A stretch of 14,832 nucleotides of DNA from Clostridia bacterium (GTDB lineage Bacteria; Bacillota_A; Clostridia; Oscillospirales; CAG-272). Under the pieces are notes generated by a model. That model worked only from the letters and a program-made list of their open reading frames with translations, was not told the origin of the DNA and made no database searches. The stretch is taken from NCBI GenBank assembly GCA_017935805.1, contig JAGBGV010000145.1:1-14832 (forward strand), in the 5' to 3' direction. Positions within the stretch are counted from its first letter, which is position 1. Every line of letters starts with the position of its first letter. The translations under genes and the position numbers were made by a program. Below, one piece after another: positions 1-7,551 of this stretch.

Positions 1-1
1 A

Positions 2-2563
2 TTTGCAAGTCTTCGTGGCTTTCTAATCGATTTCACCGTATATAATGAGGGAGATTGGCACGGAAGTGCTGTTTCAACCGATAAAAATACGTTAGAAGAG
101 CTACAGGGATCCGAAAAAGTTGAAAATACTACCTATTCAAAATATGTCGGCTATTCAATCGCAGAGGGGTGTACAAATCCGGATAAGCCATATTTATTTA
201 TCCTTGGAACCTCTGATAACTTTGACGATATGATGCACATTCATATTAGTGAAGGTAGGTATCCAACATCCAAAAATGAGATACTGATTCCATATCATTT
301 AAGTGCAAACGGAGGAGTGAACTATAAGCTTGGTGAAACATTCACGCTCTCTGTTGGTGACCGAATGATCGACGGATCTATTTTAAATCAAAATAACCCA
401 TATATAAATAACGAACAAACCGGCGAAAGCGAGAGCTTTGTTGCGCGAGAAACGATCACTTACACCGTTGTTGGATTTTATGCACGTCCCGGATTTGAAG
501 AATACTATGCTCCCGGATATACTGCTTTAACATTAGATAATGAAGGCGGTGACGGAGTATATGACGTTTACTTCAAGATGAAGTCAGCGGGCGATTATTA
601 TCAATTCGTGGAAGAGAATAAGATTACCGGTCTTACAAACGTAGATCTTTTGATGTACTCCGGTGTCAGTCAGTATCCCGAATTTATGGTGGTCTTCTAC
701 GGTCTTGCTGCAGTGATCATAGCACTGATCCTCTTTGGTTCGGTCTCTTTGATATATAATGCCTTTTCTATCTCGGTTTCGGAGAGAACTAAGCAATTCG
801 GACTATTATCTTCGATTGGTGCCACAAAAAAGCAACTTCGTAAAACCGTTTTCTTTGAAGCCTTTGTGGTCAGTGCTATCGGTATCCCGTTAGGTGTTCT
901 TGCAGGAATTGGCGGAATGGGTATTACATTCCATTTCATCAGTGACTTGTTTGTAAAAATGGGTCTGCCGGAGGAGCTTCCGCTCCGTCTATGTGTAACG
1001 TGGGTATCTGTAATAGCCGCGTGCTTGATAGCACTAATCACAGTCTTTGTTTCGGCTTGGATCCCCGCCATTCGAGCAACGCGAGTTACCATCATAGATG
1101 CGATCCGACAGAGCAAGGACATTAAAATTAAGCAGAAGGATACTAAGACCTCAAAGCTGACCTATCGTTTGTTTGGTCTTCCCGGTGTAATCGCTACCAA
1201 GCACTTTAAGAGAAACAGAAAGAAGTACAGAACCACTGTTGTCAGTCTTTTTATGAGCATTGTCTTGTTTGTTTCTGCAACATCAATTGTAAGTTATGTT
1301 AAGGAAGTAACTGAACTGGGGTATGGAACCGCAGGCTATGATATCATATATTACGGAGACTCAGATATAAAAGACGAGGAAGCATCGGAACTATTTGATA
1401 AGCTTAACTCGGCCGAAGGGGTAAGTGCTGGTGCATATTATCGCCAACATTATTCACGCCTTTTTGCAAACCGCAAAGACATTACAGAAAATTACTTGTC
1501 TCATTTTGTGGATAATTTTCCTGATCCTGAGCTTGCGGCGGAAGGAAAGGTCTCGTTTATGGCAACCGTTGTTTTCGTCCGGGATGATCTGTACAGAAGT
1601 CTGTTAAAGGAAAACGGACTTGATGAAGCCAAGTACATGAATACGGATAAACCTTTAGCTCTCGCATTTAATCACTACAAAACCTATAGCGAAGCAAATA
1701 AAAAGTTTGTAAATGGAAATGTATTGGCTACGGAAAACTCATCCGTGAGCTTCGAGTGCGAGAAAACTCCTGAAGGGTACTACGTGTATGAGGTGTATAC
1801 GGACGACAATGGAAAAATGATGTGTACGCTGGAGAAATACAGAGACCCCGATGATACCTATTCAGTTCCTTATGAAGAAGTGTATTCTATGAAGAAATTG
1901 GATGTAGGTGCATTTATAAAAAAAGCTCCGTACTATGTTGGTGAAAGTGAAGAAATACGACTGATATACCCCAATAGTCTTGCATCGACTGTAATGGGAG
2001 ATTATGAAGAATATCTTTCCGTAATGTTCAAATTCCAGTCTGACGATCATACCAAAAGCTATGACGAAATGAAACAGATCCTAAAGGATAATAACGTCAG
2101 CACAGCCGAGCTTTCGGACTACGCAGCCGCTGTGGAAGACACCAGAAACCTTATGACAATCGTAAATATTTTTGCTTACGGTTTCATCATCCTGATTTCC
2201 TTGATAGCAGCGACAAACGTATTCAATACGATTTCTACCAGTATCTCGCTGCGCAGACGCGAGTTTGCCATGCTTAGGTCAGTGGGAATGACAGAGAAGG
2301 GCATCAACAAGATGATGAATTATGAGTGTATTCTATACGGTGCTAAGGCACTTCTGCTTGGATTGCCCACATCCTGTTTGATTAGCTTTATTCTTTACAA
2401 GATCGTATCGAATGGAATGATGGTAACCTTTAAATTGCCTTGGCTTGCAATGGGTATCGCAACACTCAGCGTATTCCTTGTGGTCTTTGCCACAATGCTT
2501 TATGCAATGCACAAGATCAAAAAAGAAAATCCCATTGAAGCGCTGAAAAACGAAAATCTATAA
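2..2563 (+). CDS. FtsX-family ABC transporter permease, 5'-truncated
   Basis: Membrane permease of an FtsX/MacB-like ABC exporter, expected to work with a separate ATPase. The frame is open from base 2, and the upstream codons still read as permease ectodomain, so the true start lies beyond the edge; the ATG at 230 is internal. The visible 853 residues show an extracellular domain (about 1-225), three membrane helices (about 228-255, 288-313, 334-357), a fourth helix (410-431), a second large extracellular domain (about 432-715), then three helices (718-743, 777-803, 812-836) and a basic tail. Cytoplasmic FtsX signatures occur twice: SERTKQFGLLSSIGATKKQL after helix 1 and LRRREFAMLRSVGMT after helix 5. 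Such permeases often export or resist peptide antibiotics or handle lipoproteins; the substrate cannot be read here. It is convergent with the hydrogenase operon and shows no functional link to it. Confidence 0.9.
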   Translation, partial: FASLRGFLIDFTVYNEGDWHGSAVSTDKNTLEELQGSEKVENTTYSKYVGYSIAEGCTNPDKPYLFILGTSDNFDDMMHIHISEGRYPTSKNEILIPYHLSANGGVNYKLGETFTLSVGDRMIDGSILNQNNPYINNEQTGESESFVARETITYTVVGFYARPGFEEYYAPGYTALTLDNEGGDGVYDVYFKMKSAGDYYQFVEENKITGLTNVDLLMYSGVSQYPEFMVVFYGLAAVIIALILFGSVSLIYNAFSISVSERTKQFGLLSSIGATKKQLRKTVFFEAFVVSAIGIPLGVLAGIGGMGITFHFISDLFVKMGLPEELPLRLCVTWVSVIAACLIALITVFVSAWIPAIRATRVTIIDAIRQSKDIKIKQKDTKTSKLTYRLFGLPGVIATKHFKRNRKKYRTTVVSLFMSIVLFVSATSIVSYVKEVTELGYGTAGYDIIYYGDSDIKDEEASELFDKLNSAEGVSAGAYYRQHYSRLFANRKDITENYLSHFVDNFPDPELAAEGKVSFMATVVFVRDDLYRSLLKENGLDEAKYMNTDKPLALAFNHYKTYSEANKKFVNGNVLATENSSVSFECEKTPEGYYVYEVYTDDNGKMMCTLEKYRDPDDTYSVPYEEVYSMKKLDVGAFIKKAPYYVGESEEIRLIYPNSLASTVMGDYEEYLSVMFKFQSDDHTKSYDEMKQILKDNNVSTAELSDYAAAVEDTRNLMTIVNIFAYGFIILISLIAATNVFNTISTSISLRRREFAMLRSVGMTEKGINKMMNYECILYGAKALLLGLPTSCLISFILYKIVSNGMMVTFKLPWLAMGIATLSVFLVVFATMLYAMHKIKKENPIEALKNENL

Positions 2564-2565
2564 TA

Positions 2566-2599
2566 AAGAAGGGTGTCGCGGTCGCGCGGCACCCTTCTT
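2566..2599 (+). terminator. Hairpin terminator after the permease gene
   Basis: A 15-bp stem starting AAGAAGGGTG and ending CACCCTTCTT, with one G-T wobble and the four-base loop GTCG, begins three bases after the permease stop. The 3' arm ends CTTCTT, but no long T run follows, so it may be a weak or partly Rho-aided terminator. Its position at the end of a plus-strand gene supports the call. Confidence 0.6.
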
Positions 2600-2631
2600 G
2601 CATTGCTCAGGGAAGTAAGAAATAGCAAAAT

Positions 2632-2663
2632 ACAGAGATGCGGTTTGAAAATCGCATCTCTGT
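2632..2663 (-). terminator. Terminator of the hydrogenase operon
   Basis: An 11-bp perfect stem (ACAGAGATGCG / CGCATCTCTGT) with a 10-base loop lies seven bases past the hydA2 stop on the minus strand. In that direction it is followed by the T-rich stretch ATTTTGCTATTTCTT. It is the natural end of the rex-to-hydA2 transcript. Confidence 0.7.
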
Positions 2664-2669
2664 TAGCTT

Positions 2670-4091
2670 TTATTTTAACATTGAAACAGCATTGCTGATT
2701 GTCTTTTCCAAAGCTTCACGACCGTACTTATCAACCTCGGCTTTGTTCTTTTCGCCGTGTGTCAGGCAGCCTGCACCGCCGATACATCCACCGATACAAG
2801 CCATGCCTTCGATAAAGTTACCGTCAAGAATGCCCTTGTTCAACTTGAGCAGAGCCATACGGCAGGCTTCAATACCGTCGCAGGGAACTGCTTTCAGATC
2901 AAAGTCGATATTCTGTTCCTTGAGACCTTGTGCTACTGCATCGGAAAGACCGCCGGAACGTGCAAAGATACGACCGAAATAGGAAGCATTATCAAGAACG
3001 TCCTCGTCAAGCGTGGTAATGTCGATATCCTTGCTGTCAAAGAGTGCTTGCAGCTCTTCAAAAGTGAGAACAGAATCGACATAGGGCTTGACTTCTTCAA
3101 GCTGTGCCTCTGCCTTTTTTGCAGTGCAGGGACCGATGAAAACGACCTTTGCATTCGGTGTGGTATCCTTGATATACTTTGCAAGTGTTGCCATCGGAGA
3201 AAGGTTATGTGAAACGTACTTTAAGAGATCCGGGAAAGCGGACTTAATGTATGCCACAAAAGCAGGGCAGCAGGAGCTTGTCAAAAGACCTTTTTCTGCG
3301 AGCTCACGGGATTCAGCCTGAGCAACCATATCCGCGCCGAGAGCGGCTTCTACTACCGTAAAGAATCCAAGCTCCTTGAGTCCGGTAATGACCTGACCGA
3401 GCTTTGCGTAGGTGAACTGACTCGAAATAGAGGGGGCAACCATCGCATAAACCTTATATTTCTCGTTTTTATCACTCTTCTTGATGAGGTCAATGACATT
3501 GAGAATATAGGACTTATCCATAATAGCACCGAAGGGGCACTGGTAAACGCAGGCACCGCATTGAATGCACTTGTGGTTGTCAATAATAGCAGCCTTGTGC
3601 TCGTTCATAGAGATTGCCTTGACCTTGCAGGCGTTCTGACAAGGACGCTTACGGCTTACGATTGCGGTGTAAGGGCAGACCTTCGCGCAGGCTCCACACT
3701 CCTTACACTTGGATTTATCAATGTGCGCTACGTGCTGATGGTCAAAGGAGATCGCCCCGAACTTGCAGACGTCCTCGCAACGATGCGCAAGGCATCCACG
3801 GCAGGCATTCGTTACCTCATAACCACCGACAGGGCATTCGTCACAAGCAATATCAATAACTTCAATGACGTTGGGATTGTTCTTATCTCCGCCCATTGCG
3901 ATCTTAACTCTCTCTCCGAGAATTGCTCGCTCTTTATATACACAGCAACGCATTGTGGGTTCATTACCGGGCACAATCGTTTTCGGAATATCCATGACGT
4001 GCTCGAGCAATACGTCTTTCCAAGCAAGGCGTGCAACCTCGCGTAATACTTTATATTTTAAATGCTGTACTTTGGTATCAAATTTACGCAT
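2670..4091 (-). CDS. hydA2: Group B-type monomeric [FeFe]-hydrogenase
   Basis: Cytoplasmic [FeFe]-hydrogenase expected to evolve H2 from reduced ferredoxin. The 473-residue protein has a Cys-rich N-terminus (C83, C86, C97, C100, C105, C109), a ferredoxin-type set C129-C132-C135-C139, extra cysteines C151 and C155, and a second ferredoxin set C175-C178-C181-C185. The H-cluster domain follows: L1 TSSCCPAF (C274 likely for proton transfer, C275 ligand), L2 FIGPCTAKK (C322) and L3 EGMACIGGC (C432, C436). The GPC in L2, the long Cys-rich N-terminus and the missing C-terminal extension fit the little-studied group B rather than group A. The start has a strong AAGGAGGT five bases upstream, overlapping the phosphatase stop region. 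It is the last gene of the unit. The symbol follows the R. albus naming for the hydrogenase next to hydS; orthology is inferred, as is activity. Confidence 0.88.
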   Translation of the reverse strand: MRKFDTKVQHLKYKVLREVARLAWKDVLLEHVMDIPKTIVPGNEPTMRCCVYKERAILGERVKIAMGGDKNNPNVIEVIDIACDECPVGGYEVTNACRGCLAHRCEDVCKFGAISFDHQHVAHIDKSKCKECGACAKVCPYTAIVSRKRPCQNACKVKAISMNEHKAAIIDNHKCIQCGACVYQCPFGAIMDKSYILNVIDLIKKSDKNEKYKVYAMVAPSISSQFTYAKLGQVITGLKELGFFTVVEAALGADMVAQAESRELAEKGLLTSSCCPAFVAYIKSAFPDLLKYVSHNLSPMATLAKYIKDTTPNAKVVFIGPCTAKKAEAQLEEVKPYVDSVLTFEELQALFDSKDIDITTLDEDVLDNASYFGRIFARSGGLSDAVAQGLKEQNIDFDLKAVPCDGIEACRMALLKLNKGILDGNFIEGMACIGGCIGGAGCLTHGEKNKAEVDKYGREALEKTISNAVSMLK

Positions 4092-4102
4092 TTTACACCT
4101 CC

Positions 4103-5275
4103 TTAGAAATAGCTTACCTTGATGCGCTTACCCATCTTTTTTAGGCAGGCAGATAATTCTTCCACCAGATTCATTTTGATATTGAAGTTGATAGGAAGAT
4201 CTGGGTTTTGGTGGGCAGGGTTTACGGCTCTGCCTACATAGAAGTTGATGTCGGTTGCTTCCTCAAACAGCAATCGGCTGATCAGAGAAGCGCCGTCCTT
4301 TTTGAAGTTCCAATGCTCGTATTTTTCATTGGGACCGAGATAATCCTTTGCATACTCAATTACATGGTTCATTGTGATAACGCCTTCCGTAACAAGGTCA
4401 ACACCTTCTATTTCAGCAATAGGAGGAATATCAGAGCGCTCAAATTTAAGACTTGCCTTTAAGGGCTTACCGAGAAACTTAGCTGCGATTGAAGATGTTG
4501 TACCGCCGCAGATGATGTGCTTACCTTGCTTGGAGAAGAAGAGTGACATCATACGGTCACAGTCATCTCGGTTTGAGGGAGGACCAAAAAGGATATTCAT
4601 TGGCTCTCTCTTACGAACCTTTACGACACAAGCAGTCGTATCATCACCGGGCTTATGGCCGTATAGCTTATCACACTCGTCCACGAGCATGGTGGACAGA
4701 ATCTTTGCAGTATATCCGCCACAGATAAGAGCCAACATATAGTCGGCAATATCCTCGCGTTTCCAGCCGAAGTTGTAGCGTCCGCCAAGTCCGGCATGGG
4801 GGCATCCATCGCTCATTGCGATGAAGACGTCATCCTCCTGAAGCTTGATCGTGGATTTATAGATTTTCTTTCCGCCGATATTCAATTCGGTTTTCGGATA
4901 ATCGTAAATGTCGAAATTACGATAGGCAATCACGTGGGGATTATCGTACTGAATGATATCGGCGGTATCGTTGTTTTGAATATGAATAATGGTGAACGTG
5001 GAGTAAGCCACGCCGCGCACCGAGCATACGGGAAGGGTTGCGGCGATCGTAGATACACATTCCTCGATGGGAAGTCCCGCTGCCATCATTGTTGAGATGA
5101 TCTTGGAGGTGAGTGTTGAAAGGATGCTTGCCTTTACGCCGCTTCCAAGTCCGTCTGCAAGTACAATGACGGTAGAATTTTCGTTTTCCTCTACAATGTC
5201 AACGTGGTCACCGCAAAGCTCTTCGCCGATATGATTGATGCTTTTGTATCCGATATCTGCACACAAATCATTCAT
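4103..5275 (-). CDS. PP2C/SpoIIE-family Ser/Thr phosphatase with C-terminal extra domain
   Basis: Metal-dependent protein phosphatase of the PP2C/SpoIIE fold, expected to remove phosphate from Ser/Thr of a regulatory protein. Metal-binding acidic positions are visible: G22-D23, LADGLGSG (D41, G42), FIAMSDG (D156, G157) and GDDTT (D211, D212). The catalytic domain ends near residue 222. About 165 further residues (226-390) form a separate domain I do not recognise, beginning PMNILFGPPSNRDD with a Gly-rich GGTTSSIAAKFLGK stretch and a C-terminal helical part. The ATG overlaps the hydS stop by eight bases, so the two are probably translationally coupled and made in similar amounts. That points to HydS as input partner and, with the kinase-fold protein upstream, to a reversible phosphorylation switch. 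No anti-sigma or STAS target is present in the window. Confidence 0.87.
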   Translation of the reverse strand: MNDLCADIGYKSINHIGEELCGDHVDIVEENENSTVIVLADGLGSGVKASILSTLTSKIISTMMAAGLPIEECVSTIAATLPVCSVRGVAYSTFTIIHIQNNDTADIIQYDNPHVIAYRNFDIYDYPKTELNIGGKKIYKSTIKLQEDDVFIAMSDGCPHAGLGGRYNFGWKREDIADYMLALICGGYTAKILSTMLVDECDKLYGHKPGDDTTACVVKVRKREPMNILFGPPSNRDDCDRMMSLFFSKQGKHIICGGTTSSIAAKFLGKPLKASLKFERSDIPPIAEIEGVDLVTEGVITMNHVIEYAKDYLGPNEKYEHWNFKKDGASLISRLLFEEATDINFYVGRAVNPAHQNPDLPINFNIKMNLVEELSACLKKMGKRIKVSYF

Positions 5276-6944
5276 CGCCTATAGACTCCTTTAACTTCGT
5301 CAAGGCAATCTTGGTCTCTGCTGCGGTTTCACCGAGCAAGGAAGCAATTTCCTGAACGATTCGCATTTGTTTATCAACAACCCTATCCGCAACCTCAATG
5401 GTCTGACGGCTGAGGCTTTCCTTCTTTTCGCGGTTTGCTTCTTCATCGGTAATATCTCTCATAATACCAATCAACAATCTGGAATCCTTATCGTGAACGA
5501 TCGTTTGCTCAATATATCGCTTGTATTCCGCAAGATAGACCTTCTGATCCCTTACGGTTCTACCGGAAGTACGTACATCAATGAATGCAGCCGGATCGAG
5601 AATACGAATTACAGGCTCACCGAGAACATCGGATTCAGCACGGATATTCATGATCTTTCTTGCTGCCGCATTGATTTGCTGTACTTCCAGATCTTCATTG
5701 AGAACGATGAGACCGTTGTGAGTGTTCTTAACAATGGTGTCCGAGAAACTTTCCGCTTTATCCTTGAGGAAGGGAAGACACATCGAGATCTCGGCTTTGC
5801 CCTGACAAATTGCGATTGCTTTTTCGCGGCAGGAGTTGTAGCCGCAGGATCCGCAGTTCAGCTCGTCGGAGGGCTTAAACTTACCCATTTGACGAAGTAC
5901 GGCGGCAATCTCATATTCAGCGGGCTGCATCAGCTTATGATCGATCATCGTGAAGTGCTTTTTCAGTGCTAATGATTCGGGTTGTGCAACGTCAAAGTCG
6001 CGCGTGCCCGCGTACTGTGCAATCGACATATAATCGTGAACAGGAGAACGGTGATATTTCTCCATTACAGGACCGCCGATACAGCTACCGACACAAGCAG
6101 ACATCTCGATAAAGCACTTATGGACCTTACCGCTTTCAATATCCTTGAGCGCGGTGATACAATTTTCAACGCCATCGAGCGCCAAGTAAGTATAGCCGGG
6201 TGCATTCTGCGCCATTGTCTTCAGAATACCGCCGGTGGTGGGGAAGAAGCGAGCTCTGCTCTCGGGGTTTTCATCCATCTCCTTTTCAAGCTCGATACGC
6301 TCGGCTTTCAACCAATTCGTGAGTTCCTCAAAGGTGAGCACAGCGTCAACCGGTCCCTCATAATATTCAGCCTCGTCTTTCTTTGCCACACAAGGACCGA
6401 TAAATACCGTCTTTGCATTGGGGATTCGCTTCTTGATATCTACGCAGTGTGCTTGCATGGGAGACATGACATCTGCAAGATATTGAAGCTCGGCGGGAAA
6501 GTATTTCTGAATCAAAAGGTTGATGGAGTGGCAGCATGAGGTGATGATAATATCTCTGCTGTCTTCTTTCAGCATACGCTCATACTCGGTTTTAACTATA
6601 GTAGCACCGATCGCGGTTTCCTCTACGTCATAGAAGCCAAGCTTTTTGAGAGCCTTGCGCATTGCTTCAATTCCAACACCGTCATAGTTAGCAATAAAGG
6701 AAGGAGCAAGGCTGACAACGACAGGATCACCGCTTTGGATCAGAACTCTGACCTTTTCCGTGCTGTCCACAATTTCTTTTGCATTCTGAGGACACACGAC
6801 GAAACAATGACCGCATAAAATGCACTCATTGTCGATGATATGTGCTTGGTTACCCGAAAAACGGATAGCCTTTACAGGACAGTGACGGATACACTTATAG
6901 CAGTTTTTGCAGTTGGATTTTTTTAGCGTCAGGCAGTTAGCCAT
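5268..6944 (-). CDS. hydS: Sensory [FeFe]-hydrogenase with PAS domain (HydS, group C type)
   Basis: Putative H2/redox sensor. The 558 residues contain two [4Fe-4S] ferredoxin motifs (C12-C15-C18-C22; C41-C44-C47-C51), an H-cluster domain (L1 ITSCCHSIN with C137/C138, L2 FIGPCVAKK with C185, L3 EMSACVGSCIGG with C284/C288), an extra Fe-S motif C364-C367-C372-C389, a PAS domain (about 398-500) and a charged helical, possibly coiled-coil tail (500-555). There is no kinase, cyclase or DNA-binding output domain, so signalling probably goes through protein contact. Methionines near the cluster in catalytic enzymes are replaced (G before P184-C185, S282 before A283-C284), as I recall for HydS proteins; the proton-transfer cysteine is kept. 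I chose the ATG at 6944, ten bases after AAAGGA, over a GTG at 6953 that sits on the ribosome site and overlaps the previous stop. Confidence 0.9.
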   Translation of the reverse strand: MANCLTLKKSNCKNCYKCIRHCPVKAIRFSGNQAHIIDNECILCGHCFVVCPQNAKEIVDSTEKVRVLIQSGDPVVVSLAPSFIANYDGVGIEAMRKALKKLGFYDVEETAIGATIVKTEYERMLKEDSRDIIITSCCHSINLLIQKYFPAELQYLADVMSPMQAHCVDIKKRIPNAKTVFIGPCVAKKDEAEYYEGPVDAVLTFEELTNWLKAERIELEKEMDENPESRARFFPTTGGILKTMAQNAPGYTYLALDGVENCITALKDIESGKVHKCFIEMSACVGSCIGGPVMEKYHRSPVHDYMSIAQYAGTRDFDVAQPESLALKKHFTMIDHKLMQPAEYEIAAVLRQMGKFKPSDELNCGSCGYNSCREKAIAICQGKAEISMCLPFLKDKAESFSDTIVKNTHNGLIVLNEDLEVQQINAAARKIMNIRAESDVLGEPVIRILDPAAFIDVRTSGRTVRDQKVYLAEYKRYIEQTIVHDKDSRLLIGIMRDITDEEANREKKESLSRQTIEVADRVVDKQMRIVQEIASLLGETAAETKIALTKLKESIGDE

Positions 6945-6949
6945 ATTAG

Positions 6950-7213
6950 TCACGTCCTTTCTTCTTCAATAACTTTCAAAATATGTTCCGCAAAGAATTC
7001 TCTGAAATTCTCTCTGGTGATACCGACATGAATATCATCGTTCACCTGTACGGTAACACCGACACGGTTGCATTTTCCGATACAGAAGCTGCCGGAAAGC
7101 ACGACCTCATCCTCAATATTATGATCCTTCACGGCTTTTTCAAAAAGCTCAACAATATCAGCAGAGTCTTTCAGATGGCAAGATGAGCCGACACAAACCT
7201 GAACGAAAATCAT
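6950..7213 (-). CDS. Small thioredoxin-fold [2Fe-2S] ferredoxin, second copy
   Basis: An 87-residue protein resembling the C-terminal [2Fe-2S] thioredoxin-like domain of NuoE/HydC subunits, without their N-terminal helical domain. The four likely cluster ligands are C7 and C12 (VCVGSSC) and C44 and C48 (FCIGKC), at exactly the same residue numbers as in the gene just upstream. It may carry electrons to or from HydS or HydA2, or act as a redox-sensitive accessory of the sensor. I chose the ATG at 7213, five bases after the previous stop and preceded by AAAGG. A TTG at 7231 would add six residues, overlap the previous gene and break the alignment with its sister protein. The stop is five bases before the hydS start. 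Confidence 0.82.
   Translation of the reverse strand: MIFVQVCVGSSCHLKDSADIVELFEKAVKDHNIEDEVVLSGSFCIGKCNRVGVTVQVNDDIHVGITRENFREFFAEHILKVIEEERT
6955..6960 (-). promoter_or_regulatory. Ribosome binding site deciding the hydS start
   Basis: AAAGGA lies ten bases before the ATG at 6944 but only one base before the in-frame GTG at 6953, which makes the ATG the plausible start. The site is inside the last codons of the preceding mini-ferredoxin gene. Confidence 0.55.
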
Positions 7214-7217
7214 AATC

Positions 7218-7460
7218 TTATACCTTTGCAAGAATTTCCTTTTCGAAGAACTCTCCTACGTTTTCGGGAGTAACGGAATAGAAGGAGTCATTTACCGTTA
7301 CACATACACCCTGCTGACATTTGCCCATGCAGAAAGTTCCGCCGAGCTCAACCTTATCACCGATGTTCTTATCTGCGATCAAATACTGAAGCTGTTCAAC
7401 TACCTGGCGAGAACCTTTGATATGGCAGGAGCTTCCGATACAAACTGTAATTTTAAGCAT
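7218..7460 (-). CDS. Small thioredoxin-fold [2Fe-2S] ferredoxin, first copy
   Basis: An 80-residue stand-alone [2Fe-2S] thioredoxin-like domain with ligands C7 and C12 (VCIGSSCHIKG) and C44 and C48 (FCMGKC), plus C53, which the second copy lacks. The start has AGAGGAAA eight bases upstream. It is the first gene after the 91-base gap and hairpin that follow the kinase gene, and four bases separate its stop from the next start. Stand-alone NuoE-like domains commonly accompany [FeFe]-hydrogenase genes. The partner here is unknown; HydS is the nearest candidate. The pair probably arose by tandem duplication and has since diverged. Confidence 0.84.
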   Translation of the reverse strand: MLKITVCIGSSCHIKGSRQVVEQLQYLIADKNIGDKVELGGTFCMGKCQQGVCVTVNDSFYSVTPENVGEFFEKEILAKV

Positions 7461-7495
7461 AATAGTTTCCTCTCAATCTTATTTACGTGTTTAGC

Positions 7496-7531
7496 GCGGA
7501 GCTTCCCAAGACTGTAGTCGGCAAGCCCCGC
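7496..7531 (-). other. Intercistronic RNA hairpin between kinase and ferredoxin genes
   Basis: In the minus-strand RNA, GCGGGGCTT pairs with AAGCTCCGC (nine pairs, one G-U), and GACT pairs with AGTC inside the loop. No T run follows toward the ferredoxin gene, so it is not an obvious terminator. It fills much of the only sizeable gap (7461-7551) within the operon. An RNA processing or stability element that sets different levels for the two halves is the likeliest role. Confidence 0.45.
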
Positions 7532-7551
7532 CGCTTGATTTTTCTTATCGA

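Noticed and set aside
230..2563. Permease starting at the ATG at 230.
   Set aside because: The same frame stays open to base 2 and encodes typical ectodomain sequence, and the first membrane helix would be missing, so this Met is internal.
5367..6539. Plus-strand open frames at 5367-5972 and 5982-6539.
   Set aside because: They are antisense to hydS, whose cluster motifs and operon spacing prove the minus-strand reading.
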